Below are positions 1 through 7,096 of a stretch of 15,947 nt of DNA, one piece after another (within the stretch, counting starts at the first letter, position 1; each line of letters begins with the position of its first letter). The notes beneath the pieces were generated by a model that searched no databases, had not been told where the DNA came from, and was given only the letters and a program-made list of their open reading frames with translations. Position numbers and translations under genes: made by a program. The stretch lies in NCBI GenBank assembly GCA_965651365.1, contig CBFGSA010000068.1, positions 1 to 15,947 of the forward strand, written 5' to 3'. Source of the stretch: DASSBG01 sp965651365 (GTDB lineage Bacteria; Pseudomonadota; Gammaproteobacteria; Xanthomonadales; Rhodanobacteraceae).

Positions 1-218
1 ACCTCGATCATGGCGCCACCGGTCTGGATGTGCTGCAGCGCCTGCGCGGCGAGCACGGCGAAATGCCCGCCGCCATCCTCACCGGCGACCGCGATCCGGC
101 ACTGCGGGAGAAGGTGATCGCCGCCGGCGCCAGCGTACTCTACAAGCCACTCAAGCCGCTGGCCCTGCGCCAATGGCTGCGCCGCGTGCAAAGCGCCCGC
201 GAGGCCGCTCGCACGTAG
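1..218 (+). CDS. C-terminal part of a receiver-domain protein, probably a hybrid histidine kinase (5' end outside window)
   Basis: The frame is open from the first base (codons start at base 3) and ends at a TAG. The visible 71 residues are the second half of a response-regulator receiver domain. LDHGATGLDVLQRLR matches the region just after the phospho-accepting Asp. AAILTGDRD carries the conserved Thr of strand 4, and VLYKPLKP carries the conserved Lys-Pro of strand 5. The protein ends soon after the last receiver helix, with no output domain behind it. That suits the C-terminal receiver of a hybrid sensor kinase, or a stand-alone receiver. A NarL-type response regulator lies tail to tail with it 109 bases away, so the two may be a signalling pair; this is inference. 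The kinase part cannot be seen. Confidence 0.8.
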   Translation, partial: LDHGATGLDVLQRLRGEHGEMPAAILTGDRDPALREKVIAAGASVLYKPLKPLALRQWLRRVQSAREAART

Positions 219-265
219 TTTGGTGATCCCGGCTGGATTCGGCGGGATGCGCCGTTACGCGGCTC

Positions 266-301
266 CTCCCGCCCTGCGCGAGACGCCGGGCAGGGCGGGA
301 G
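266..301. terminator. GC-rich hairpin between two convergent genes
   Basis: A perfect 12-bp inverted repeat (arms 266-277 CTCCCGCCCTGC and 290-301) encloses a 12-base loop. It sits between the stop codons of the receiver-domain gene and the response-regulator gene. Neither strand has a T-run after the stem, so it is not a standard intrinsic terminator. It could be a bidirectional transcript-end stabiliser, a Rho-related pause site or a REP-like repeat. The symmetry is certain; the function is inferred from position. Confidence 0.45.
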
Positions 302-327
302 CAGCGCAGCGAATTCCGCCGTTGCTT

Positions 328-987
328 TTACAGCGCGGGTGGATTCAGATCCAGGCTATGCAGCAAATTGCTGGCCTGGGTGCGGTTGCGCACGCCGAGT
401 TTCTCGAAGATTGCCGTGACGTGTGCCTTGACCGTGCGTTCCTGGATATCCAGTCGGTCGGCAATCTGCTTGTTCAGCAGGCCCTCGGACAACAGGCCCA
501 GCACGCGGAACTGCTGGCTGGTCAGGCTGGCCAGCCTGGATGCCAGCTCGCGGTCGCCGGCTTCGCCGGGCTCGGCACGCACGCTGGCAGCCAGCTCCGG
601 GCTCACCCATTCCCTGCCGTCGAGCACCGCGGTGATGGCCTCGCCAATGCGTGCCGCCCCGGCACTCTTGGAAATGAATCCCGCGGCTCCATGATCAAGC
701 ACGCGCCGTATTATGGACGGCGTGTCGTGCGCCGAAACAACCAGGACCGCCACGCCCGGATATTGGCCGCGCAGCGCCGCCAGACCGGACAGGCCGTGGG
801 CGCCGGGCATGTGCAGATCCAGCAGCACCAGTTCGATGCCGGTATCGCTCTCCAATACCGCCAAAGTCGTTGCCAGTGAATCGGCCTCGACCAGATCCTG
901 ACCGACTGCGGCCGCTGCCGCCTGGCACAGCGCTGCGCGGAACAGGGGGTGGTCATCAGCGATCAGCAGGCGCGACATGCCCGACAT
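328..987 (-). CDS. NarL/FixJ-family two-component response regulator
   Basis: This 219-residue protein has an N-terminal receiver domain (about residues 5-125) and a C-terminal LuxR-type helix-turn-helix (about 155-210). The acidic pocket is D11-D12, the phospho-acceptor is D57 in VLLDLHMPG, the switch residue is S85 and the conserved Lys is K107 in GFISKSAG. The recognition helix lies in NKQIADRLDIQERTVKAHVTAIFEKLGV. It should bind DNA as a dimer after phosphorylation by a sensor kinase; the convergent receiver-domain gene is the nearest candidate partner. The frame continues upstream to an ATG at 1089, but that extension is unlike the family and lies inside inverted repeats. ATG 987 (with GGCAGG six bases upstream) or ATG 978 is preferred. 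No sequence-specific target can be read from the window. Confidence 0.9.
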   Translation of the reverse strand: MSGMSRLLIADDHPLFRAALCQAAAAAVGQDLVEADSLATTLAVLESDTGIELVLLDLHMPGAHGLSGLAALRGQYPGVAVLVVSAHDTPSIIRRVLDHGAAGFISKSAGAARIGEAITAVLDGREWVSPELAASVRAEPGEAGDRELASRLASLTSQQFRVLGLLSEGLLNKQIADRLDIQERTVKAHVTAIFEKLGVRNRTQASNLLHSLDLNPPAL

Positions 988-1020
988 TGTAGCCTGCCGC
1001 TTTGCTGTTGCCATGGTCAG

Positions 1021-1169
1021 TACCAGGGTGTTGAGAAACACCTTGGTAATGCGGGTCATGGACGACCCGCCGTGGATCAAGCACTGCACGTGCTTGATCC
1101 GACGAAACCGGGCACGGACATGTGCCGGGCTCGGCGCGTTGAAAAAGTGCAGGAGAGCACTTTTTCAAC
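1021..1169. repeat. Array of five closely spaced inverted repeats (possible structured RNA)
   Basis: Five hairpin-forming repeats follow one another with gaps of 2 to 8 bases: 1021-1048 (12-bp stem with one G-T pair, GAGA loop), 1051-1070 (perfect 7 bp, loop ATGGAC), 1074-1100 (perfect 11 bp, loop TGCAC), 1108-1129 (7 pairs with one internal mismatch, loop GGACAT) and 1138-1169 (perfect 13 bp, loop AGGAGA). The array fills much of the 312-base gap between the divergent response regulator and membrane-protein genes. It lies upstream of the predicted promoter at 1215-1243. It would therefore be in the leader of the minus-strand response-regulator transcript or in an independent plus-strand RNA. 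No known RNA family was recognised. Confidence 0.6.
1138..1169. terminator. Candidate bidirectional terminator, perfect 13-bp palindrome with A and T tracts
   Basis: The arms GTTGAAAAAGTGC (1138-1150) and GCACTTTTTCAAC (1157-1169) pair perfectly around a 6-base loop, AGGAGA. Each strand reads A-tract, short GC core, T-tract, which is the shape of a bidirectional intrinsic terminator. The GC core is only 4 bp, so termination would be weak if the A-U pairs do not form first. It may close off a transcript from the hairpin array or insulate the two divergent genes. Confidence 0.4.
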
Positions 1170-1214
1170 AACCTGGTAGAGGACTCGCGAATGTATTCAT
1201 TGCGATCACTCGCA

Positions 1215-1243
1215 GTGACTGCGGTGGTGTCGGCTTGTATGAT
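1215..1243 (+). promoter_or_regulatory. Predicted sigma70-type promoter for the BPSS1780-like gene
   Basis: GTGACT (1215-1220, 4 of 6 to TTGACA) is followed by a 17-base spacer and TATGAT (1238-1243, 5 of 6 to TATAAT). The expected transcription start near 1250 gives a leader of about 50 bases. A short inverted repeat, TCACT-CGC-AGTGA (1206-1218), overlaps the -35 element and could be an operator. Prediction by eye only. Confidence 0.45.
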
Positions 1244-1299
1244 GATCCGGTCATCGGCCAGCATTGGCCATGGGTATCCGGGATTGAGGGGAAAACGGG

Positions 1300-2211
1300 A
1301 TGGAAATGAAGACGGCAGGGCCGGGTGTCGGCTGGACATGGTTGTGGCGGGGGCTCAAGAGCGTGTTCGCGCGACCAAAGACCCTGTTCGGAGCGCTGGC
1401 GCTGTTAATGGCCTTTGTCCTTGCGCTGACCGCGATCACGCTTGTCGTGCAGCTGGTATGGGGTCAGTCAGTCACTGCTATGCTGGCCTCCAATGTTGTG
1501 ATGATGGCGGTGTCTGTGGTCGTCTATCCGGTTATGTGTGGCGGTTACCTGCGCATTTTGCATGCGGTTGAGCACCAGCAGGCAGCGGCGGCAACCGACC
1601 TGTTTGGGCCGTTCCAGCCGGGTGGCGGTGCCGGTCGCATGATCCTGGTCGGGCTTGGCATGTTTGTGATTTATGCCGCCTTTCTGGGTCTGCTTTTTAC
1701 CACTATCGGGCACGATGTTGGTGCCTGGTATCTGCATCTCATGGAGACGGGCATGCACACCACAGGCAAGGCGCCGGACCTGCCGCCCATGCCGGGCGGG
1801 CTGGCCGCGACCGTTGCGGTGCTGATGCTGTTCGGCATGTTCTACAGCGCCGCATTTGCCATCGCCATGGGGCAGGCCGCATTGCGCAGGCAGCCAGTCA
1901 TGGCCGCAATCCGGGACGGCCTGGTCGGTGCCATCAGGAACCTGCTGCCACTGCTGGTGCTGGCGCTGTGCGGTCTTGTGGCCTTTTTTGTGTTTGCGAT
2001 TGTGCTGGGAATGATGGTGATGATCATCACCCTGCTGGCGTCCTTTGTCAGCGCAGTGCTTGCCGTGGTGCTGATGGTGCCGCTGTACGCGGCCTTGATG
2101 CTTTACATGTACGCCGTGATGCTCGGTGTGATGTACGCCATCTGGCAGGACGTGACGGGCGCACCGCCACCTGTGGCGGCGCCTTTCGCTGCCGACCGGG
2201 TCGAGGCTTGA
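1300..2211 (+). CDS. BPSS1780-like polytopic inner-membrane protein
   Basis: This 303-residue protein is strongly hydrophobic. The N-terminus (GVGWTWLWRGLKSVFARPKTLFGALALL) has the layout of the BPSS1780 family, a group of uncharacterised proteobacterial membrane proteins: a Gly/Trp-rich start, an amphipathic stretch with a Pro, then a first membrane segment. I count about six hydrophobic segments, near residues 29-55, 62-83, 112-135, 167-192, 213-238 and 240-280. A Met/Val/Leu-rich C-terminal pair (MMVMIITLL, VLMVPLYAALMLYMYAVMLGVMYAIW) ends in a short Pro/Ala-rich tail. GAGGGG lies about eight bases before the first ATG; a second ATG at 1306 is possible. No catalytic motif or transport signature is visible. 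It has its own promoter and appears to be transcribed alone. Confidence 0.75.
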   Translation: MEMKTAGPGVGWTWLWRGLKSVFARPKTLFGALALLMAFVLALTAITLVVQLVWGQSVTAMLASNVVMMAVSVVVYPVMCGGYLRILHAVEHQQAAAATDLFGPFQPGGGAGRMILVGLGMFVIYAAFLGLLFTTIGHDVGAWYLHLMETGMHTTGKAPDLPPMPGGLAATVAVLMLFGMFYSAAFAIAMGQAALRRQPVMAAIRDGLVGAIRNLLPLLVLALCGLVAFFVFAIVLGMMVMIITLLASFVSAVLAVVLMVPLYAALMLYMYAVMLGVMYAIWQDVTGAPPPVAAPFAADRVEA

Positions 2212-2219
2212 CTGGGGGG

Positions 2220-2273
2220 TGGCTTGCACAGCGTCCGTTCGAGTGTGTCTGGCTTGCGCAGCATCAGTTTGAG
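2220..2273. repeat. Imperfect 23-bp tandem direct repeat at a convergent gene junction
   Basis: Bases 2221-2243 and 2251-2273 match at 19 of 23 positions with a 30-base period; both start GGCTTGC and end in GAG. The second copy overlaps the last codons of the minus-strand regulator gene. Convergent stop codons lie on either side (2211 and 2264), and no hairpin with a T-tract is visible in the 52-base gap. It could be a local duplication; no function is evident. Confidence 0.4.
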
Positions 2274-5230
2274 ATGCGTGCGTAGGGTGGCAGTGCCAGG
2301 CTTGATTTCGGCGCGCCCAGGCTTTCGTCGGCCAGCGCCGCATCGATACGCATGACTTGCAGTCCGTAGCCTTGGGCGGTCGCGCGTACAGCCAGTGCCT
2401 GCAGACGCAGGCGGCGTTCGGCGTCGGGACTTGCCCAAGCGCGGGTCCATTCCAGATCGAAGTCCACTGTCTGGTCCGCGAAAGCGGCGCTGGCCTGCTC
2501 GGCGCGTTCCAGTGACTTGAGTGCCTGCGGCCGCTTTTGGCGGCACAATTGTGCTTCCGCAACGAGCAGCCAGGCGCGGGCGACATCGCGCGTCTCTCCC
2601 GCCCGTTCGAAGTTGCGTGCCAGCTCGCGTGCGGCAATTTGCACCCGCAGCGGATCATGACCCTGCAACAGGTCGAGTCGCAGCAGTTCCAGGTCGCTCA
2701 GGGCGACCCAGCCTGTATGACCGTCCTGCTGGCGCAGCTCGCGCGCACTGCGCATCAGGTCGCGCGAGCTCTCCAGCTTGCCCTGGGCCAAGGCAATGTG
2801 CGCGCGGGTGGCCAGCACATGCGAGCGGCTGAGCGGCGCTGCAGTGTGCAAAGCCGGCACCGAAGCCAGAATCTTGCGCGCGCCGGCGACATCACCGGTG
2901 GCCAGTGTGGCCTCGGAGTGGCCGGTTGCCGCGCGCAGCACCAGGTCGGTTTGGCCGCTGCTGCGCCAGGCAGTGGCAGCCTCGGAAAAATGCTTGGCAG
3001 CCTGTTCAAGCTTGCCGTCACGTGACGCGGCCAGAGCCAGATTGTAGGCTGTGCGGGCACGCGGGCCGGGCAATTTCAGTTGGCGAAACAGCTCCAGCGC
3101 CCGGGTATTGAGCTCGACGCTTCGCTCGGCCTGACCTTGACTGGAGGCCGCCGCGGCCAGATTGCCCAGGCAGATTGCCTGACCGCGTCGGTCGGCCAAT
3201 GCGGTGAAGGTGTCGAGCGCTTGCTGCCATTGCACGGTGGCCTCGGTGAAGCGCCGTGCGCGCGCCAGCACAGTGCCGGCATTGACCTGCAAGGCAACGT
3301 GCTGAGCGGCGCGGCCCCGCGCGCGTGCCAGGGCAAATGCCTGATCAAAAAATTCATTGGCCTGCGCATACTCGTGCTGCGCCGCTGCCGTCAGCGCGCG
3401 TGCATCCAGCCAGCCGATCTGTACGTCCGGATCAACCGAATCACCGACTTGCTCCTTGACCTGATCCAGCACGATCCGCGCTTGTTCGGTCTGCTGCAGC
3501 GCCAGGTGCAGCAGCGCCGACTCGATCCTGACTTGCGCCATTTCGGCTGCATGCCAGGGTTCGCTCTCGAGCCTTTCAAGCAGCATTGAGGCGGCATCCA
3601 GCCGACCCTGTTCGCGGCGTATTCGGACCTGCCGCAAGCGCAGCGCGAACAGCGCAGATTGGTGACGCACCTGCTCAGACCATTCCTTGTCGGCGGCAGC
3701 GAGTGTCGCCGTGGCCTTGTCGAGCTGGCCCGAGCCATGCCAGGCTGCGGCTTCAGCCATGGCGGCATCCAGGGCAAGTTTGGGCAGATGGTAGTGCCTG
3801 GCAAGGTCAGCGACCGCAACCGCCTCGCGCACCGCCCGCGCCGGTTCGGCATCGAGCATGGCGATGCGTGCGCGAAGCAGACCAAGGCGTGGATCGTGGC
3901 GAGCGATTGGCAGCGTCTCGAGCTGCGCCAGACTGTGACGGGCGGAATCGCCCTGCAGGGCATCGAGCTGGGTTTCGATCAGCGCCAAGCGGCTGTCGAT
4001 AGCGTCGGGATACAGGTCGATCAGGGCGCGCCACGCGCTGGCGGCCTGTTCGGGCCGGTGCCGCAGGCGCGCGGATTGTGCTTCCAGACGCAAGCGCTCG
4101 CCAAGGGCCAGACTCTGCGCCTGGCCAAGCCGGTTGCTGATCACGCTCAGCGCGGCGGCCGGCTGACCGGCCTGTTCCAGTGACTTCAGCAATACAGGCT
4201 CGATCCAGCGCGGCTTGCCGAGGCCCTGATGCAGGTCTTGCAACCGTGCCGCCGCCGTTCGCGCGTCGTTGCGGTCGAGCGCTGCCATGGCCGCCGAGTA
4301 GTCCTTGCCGTCGTCACTTGTCAGTGTCTGCGGCGATGCCGCTGCCTCGGGTGCAGGCAGGTCCAGGGCGCGGGCAACGCGGGTGCTGGCCTCGGTCATC
4401 AGCCGGTCCAGTTCATTGATGTCGGCGGCAAGCTGTCGGCTGGCCAGCACGGTACCGCTGGCCAGCTCGATCACGCTCAGATCAAGAATCACGCGCTGCG
4501 CCCGGGCTGCACGCCAATGCCCGGTCAGGGCTGCATCGGCGCCCAACAATTCATGCGCTTGGTGCTGCCAACGTGCGTTGCCGGGGCGGTCATCAAGGCC
4601 CAATGCGTCGCTGCGCACGAGCTGAATGCGGCTTTTACCCAGCTTTTGCGCAAGCATTTCCACGCTGACCCTGGGCAGCCAGTCCGGGACACTGGGCGCT
4701 TTCGGCAGTGGCGCCACCGCCAGGCGAATGCGTTGGCGGGCATGCGGGTCTGATTGTGCCGAAGTGACCGCCGCGTCCAGGCTGGATCGCTTTTGCATGA
4801 TCCAGCCACCGGCGGTGCCGACGGCCGCGATCAGGGATGCGGCAAGCAGCCACGCCCGCATTGTGCGGCGGCGAGACGACAGCGCTTCAGCCGACGTGCG
4901 CTGCGCGGATTCCGGTGCAGCCAGGTGTCGCACTTCAGTCACGAACCGGTAGCCGCGACGGTGTACGGTCTGGATATAGCGCGGAGAGCGTGGCCGGTCG
5001 TCCAGAATGCGGCGCAGTTCGCTGATCGTTTGTGGCAGCGCATTGGGCGAGAGCGCAGTTCGGCCCCAGACTTCATCCAGCAGGGTGTCGCGCTCGAGCA
5101 GTGCAGGCGCCCGCTCGACCAGGATCGCAAGCAGGCGAAAGGCTTGCTTGCGCAGTTCGACCGGCGTGTCCTCAAACCGCAGCTCGCCGAGTTCGGTATC
5201 CAGTACGAAGTTGCCAAAGCCGTAGCGCAT
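2264..5230 (-). CDS. CadC-like transmembrane transcriptional regulator with long TPR-like sensor region
   Basis: The protein has 988 residues. Residues 1-100 form an OmpR/PhoB-type winged-helix DNA-binding domain: VELRKQAFRLLAILVERA, then LLDEVWG, then TISELRRILDD, then the wing HRRGYRFVTEV. A single membrane segment (RAWLLAASLIAAVGTAGGWI, about 126-145) follows a basic SSRRR stretch, so the DNA-binding domain is cytoplasmic and the rest periplasmic. A TolB-like region (from IRLAVAPLP, about 168-300) precedes roughly 650 residues of helical, Ala/Leu-rich TPR-like repeats. In the CadC family such proteins read a periplasmic signal and bind DNA from the membrane; the signal here is unknown. The gene lies 81 bases after a secreted-protein gene on the same strand, suggesting co-transcription. 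An alternative ATG at 5245 adds five residues; neither start has a clear ribosome binding site, and both lie inside the inverted repeat at 5224-5258. Confidence 0.82.
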   Translation of the reverse strand: MRYGFGNFVLDTELGELRFEDTPVELRKQAFRLLAILVERAPALLERDTLLDEVWGRTALSPNALPQTISELRRILDDRPRSPRYIQTVHRRGYRFVTEVRHLAAPESAQRTSAEALSSRRRTMRAWLLAASLIAAVGTAGGWIMQKRSSLDAAVTSAQSDPHARQRIRLAVAPLPKAPSVPDWLPRVSVEMLAQKLGKSRIQLVRSDALGLDDRPGNARWQHQAHELLGADAALTGHWRAARAQRVILDLSVIELASGTVLASRQLAADINELDRLMTEASTRVARALDLPAPEAAASPQTLTSDDGKDYSAAMAALDRNDARTAAARLQDLHQGLGKPRWIEPVLLKSLEQAGQPAAALSVISNRLGQAQSLALGERLRLEAQSARLRHRPEQAASAWRALIDLYPDAIDSRLALIETQLDALQGDSARHSLAQLETLPIARHDPRLGLLRARIAMLDAEPARAVREAVAVADLARHYHLPKLALDAAMAEAAAWHGSGQLDKATATLAAADKEWSEQVRHQSALFALRLRQVRIRREQGRLDAASMLLERLESEPWHAAEMAQVRIESALLHLALQQTEQARIVLDQVKEQVGDSVDPDVQIGWLDARALTAAAQHEYAQANEFFDQAFALARARGRAAQHVALQVNAGTVLARARRFTEATVQWQQALDTFTALADRRGQAICLGNLAAAASSQGQAERSVELNTRALELFRQLKLPGPRARTAYNLALAASRDGKLEQAAKHFSEAATAWRSSGQTDLVLRAATGHSEATLATGDVAGARKILASVPALHTAAPLSRSHVLATRAHIALAQGKLESSRDLMRSARELRQQDGHTGWVALSDLELLRLDLLQGHDPLRVQIAARELARNFERAGETRDVARAWLLVAEAQLCRQKRPQALKSLERAEQASAAFADQTVDFDLEWTRAWASPDAERRLRLQALAVRATAQGYGLQVMRIDAALADESLGAPKSSLALPPYARISN

Positions 5231-5258
5231 GGCTGCAGTGTACATGCAGCCATGCGCT
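5224..5258. promoter_or_regulatory. Perfect 14-bp inverted repeat covering the regulator start codon
   Basis: The arms 5224-5237 (AGCGCATGGCTGCA) and 5245-5258 (TGCAGCCATGCGCT) are exact reverse complements around GTGTACA. In the minus-strand transcript this is a 14-bp stem with a 7-base loop. The ATG at 5230 lies wholly inside the stem, and the ATG at 5245 straddles stem and loop. No T-tract follows, so it does not look like a terminator of the upstream gene. Two readings are possible: an operator bound by a dimeric regulator (perhaps the encoded one), or an RNA hairpin that hides the start codon. The symmetry is certain; the role is inferred. Confidence 0.6.
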
Positions 5259-5311
5259 GTCCACCGGCTCGTCGCAGCCGACTCGCTGGACCGGGGTGCC
5301 CAGGCTCGGCG

Positions 5312-6940
5312 CTACTCGAAACCGTCTTCGAAAATGACGTCTGCGGTCGACACCACCACGTCAATGTTGCCGGTCACGGAGGCATCCATGCTGCTGGCTT
5401 CGAGACGGTAGATCCCCGGCTGGTCGAAACTCAGCGCGGGGAACGACGCGACCCCACCACTGGTCACGCTGACATTGTTGTCCAGGCTGGCGCCGACCGG
5501 GCCGGTGCCAGGCACGATATCCAGACGCACAAGCGTGCCGTTGGGCACGGCCTGGTCGAGGACATTCATGACCCCGACTTCGATGGCGGGCGAAACAGGC
5601 ATGTCGGGAATGGCAGTGCCGGTTTCCTTCAGGAACTCGAGTTCCGAGGAGATCAGCCTGGCATCGCTGGCATACACCCGAAGCGAGTCGATTTGCAGGC
5701 GCGAGGTCATGGCGGCACCGTTCAGAATGCCGTTCAAAAACGCACCCAGGCCACGACTGGAAAGACCGTGCGCCCGCTCGCGGCTGAGCGCTGCTCCGTC
5801 CCGGAAAATGTCCCAGGTGCCGGCGTCCATGTCGAACACAAGTTGCCAGTGATAGACCTGATTGGGCACGTAGCTGGCGCCGCTCAGCGAAAAATAGCCT
5901 TGTGCATCGGATGCGCTGACTATTCCGTTGCTTTGCCAGATGAGGTTGCCGAAACTCTGGCTCGACAGGCCGGGCTCGCGCAGCCCCATGTAAAACAGAT
6001 CACGGTCGCTGGTCGCCTGCTGGAAGTCCAGGATCACCACGCCCGTGCGAATCTCGATATTGTCCAGAAACTGCCAGCGCACAAAGGCTGCCGTACTGGT
6101 GTTGGTGCTGGAAATCTCCAGAATGTTGTTGCCCGGCCCCGAGCTCATGACCATTGCATTCAGGACGCTTCCAATGGACCATGGCTCGTGGGCCTCGGCA
6201 CCACCTGTACCGATCGGATTGCCTGCCGACGTCTTGTCCATGTCGGCTTCGAGCACGACCGGGAACGGTTCTTGTCCAGTGATTGCAATATTGTCCAGTT
6301 CGAACGCGCTGCCGCCGTTGCTCGAACTGTAGCCAATGGACAGCGATCCGATGCCCGCATTGGTAATGGCAAAATCATGATTCAGTGCTACTGCGCTGCC
6401 ATTGAAGTAGACACTGACCAGATGGGTGTCCATGTTGAAGCGGAACGCCATCGTCAAGCTTGTGCCTGCCGAATACGCGCTGGCCACCGTGGCAAACACG
6501 CCATTGCCGTCGGACAGGTAGGCCGTGCCGGCCGGAGTCAACACGACGTTCAGAAATTGCTTGGTCGAGCCAGTGCTTTCGCGGACGACAATCTTGTAGC
6601 CGTCCAGCGCGCTGGGCGTAAAGTCGAAATGCATGCGCACTTCGCCTTCGGTGATCTCGCCATTGCCCAGCAACTCCCAGCGCAGCTTGCGTGCCGAAGT
6701 GCTCGTCAGGTCATTTTCAACATGCAGAACCTGCTGGCCGGGGCTGGTTGCAACCACCGTAGCGTCCAGGTTGCCGAGTGACACCGGCTCACCGAAGCTC
6801 GCGCCTCGGGTGTCGATCGGTACGCCGTCGGACTTGTTGTCGAAATCGGCGTAGAGAACGTAGGGTTCGATACTGGCTGCGACGGCAGAATTGCCAGTGA
6901 AAGCGGCCAGGCACAGCAGGATTGACAGGGCAAAGCGCAT
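5312..6940 (-). CDS. Secreted protein with two homologous jelly-roll-like domains, an Ig-like domain and a DGFE C-terminal tail
   Basis: The start at 6940 is chosen because GGAGA lies six bases upstream and it opens a clean Sec signal peptide: MRFALSILLCLAAFTGNSAVAA, with likely cleavage after Ala21. An upstream ATG at 7033 would bury the signal. The mature part has two related units, about 28-222 and 229-424. Each begins with an acidic YADFD/EADMD stretch, then GxPI, an EPxSxG motif, SxxPGxxxLxxxN and RWxxL, which resembles laminin-G/concanavalin-like beta sandwiches. Residues 450-531 look like a bacterial Ig-like domain (ASLDNNVSVTSGGVASFPALSFDQPGIYRLEAS). The chain ends DVIFEDGFE. No catalytic residues were recognised, so binding or surface display is more likely than enzymatic activity. 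It is the first gene of a probable pair with the CadC-like regulator. Confidence 0.75.
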   Translation of the reverse strand: MRFALSILLCLAAFTGNSAVAASIEPYVLYADFDNKSDGVPIDTRGASFGEPVSLGNLDATVVATSPGQQVLHVENDLTSTSARKLRWELLGNGEITEGEVRMHFDFTPSALDGYKIVVRESTGSTKQFLNVVLTPAGTAYLSDGNGVFATVASAYSAGTSLTMAFRFNMDTHLVSVYFNGSAVALNHDFAITNAGIGSLSIGYSSSNGGSAFELDNIAITGQEPFPVVLEADMDKTSAGNPIGTGGAEAHEPWSIGSVLNAMVMSSGPGNNILEISSTNTSTAAFVRWQFLDNIEIRTGVVILDFQQATSDRDLFYMGLREPGLSSQSFGNLIWQSNGIVSASDAQGYFSLSGASYVPNQVYHWQLVFDMDAGTWDIFRDGAALSRERAHGLSSRGLGAFLNGILNGAAMTSRLQIDSLRVYASDARLISSELEFLKETGTAIPDMPVSPAIEVGVMNVLDQAVPNGTLVRLDIVPGTGPVGASLDNNVSVTSGGVASFPALSFDQPGIYRLEASSMDASVTGNIDVVVSTADVIFEDGFE

Positions 6941-7031
6941 TTGCAATCTCCACAAGCGGGGGCAAGCCGCCACGACGGCGGTGGACTGCCATGGTCGCGG
7001 CGGCTGCGCCACAAAACTTGTGGAAATCGTC

Positions 7032-7063
7032 AAAAAAGAATCAAAAAGGACTGAAATTCAGTC
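7032..7063 (-). terminator. Weak candidate intrinsic terminator after the aminopeptidase gene
   Basis: On the minus strand, 34 bases beyond the aminopeptidase stop codon, GACTGA-ATT-TCAGTC (7063-7049) can form a 6-bp stem. It is followed by two T-rich runs, CTTTTTGATTCTTTTTTG. The short, AT-rich stem makes it weak. The rest of the 156-base gap (6941-7096) has two more small inverted repeats, at 6967-6981 and 7009-7023, and the Shine-Dalgarno site of the secreted-protein gene. No convincing promoter pair was found there. Confidence 0.4.
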
Positions 7064-7096
7064 GTTTGCAAAAAACGGCCCGATGATTGCTGGCCC

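Noticed and set aside
956..1089. N-terminal extension of the response regulator to the ATG at 1089
   Set aside because: The extra 34 residues do not belong to the receiver domain and lie over the inverted-repeat array; starts at 987 or 978 fit the family.
1468..2658. A 396-codon minus-strand open frame across the membrane-protein gene
   Set aside because: It is antisense to a clear membrane protein and overlaps the regulator gene in another frame; it is His/Gln/Arg-rich with no domain.
4754..6781. A 675-codon plus-strand open frame opposite the regulator and secreted-protein genes
   Set aside because: It is a shadow of two minus-strand genes with signal peptide, DNA-binding domain and ribosome binding site evidence; the translated sequence shows no recognisable fold.
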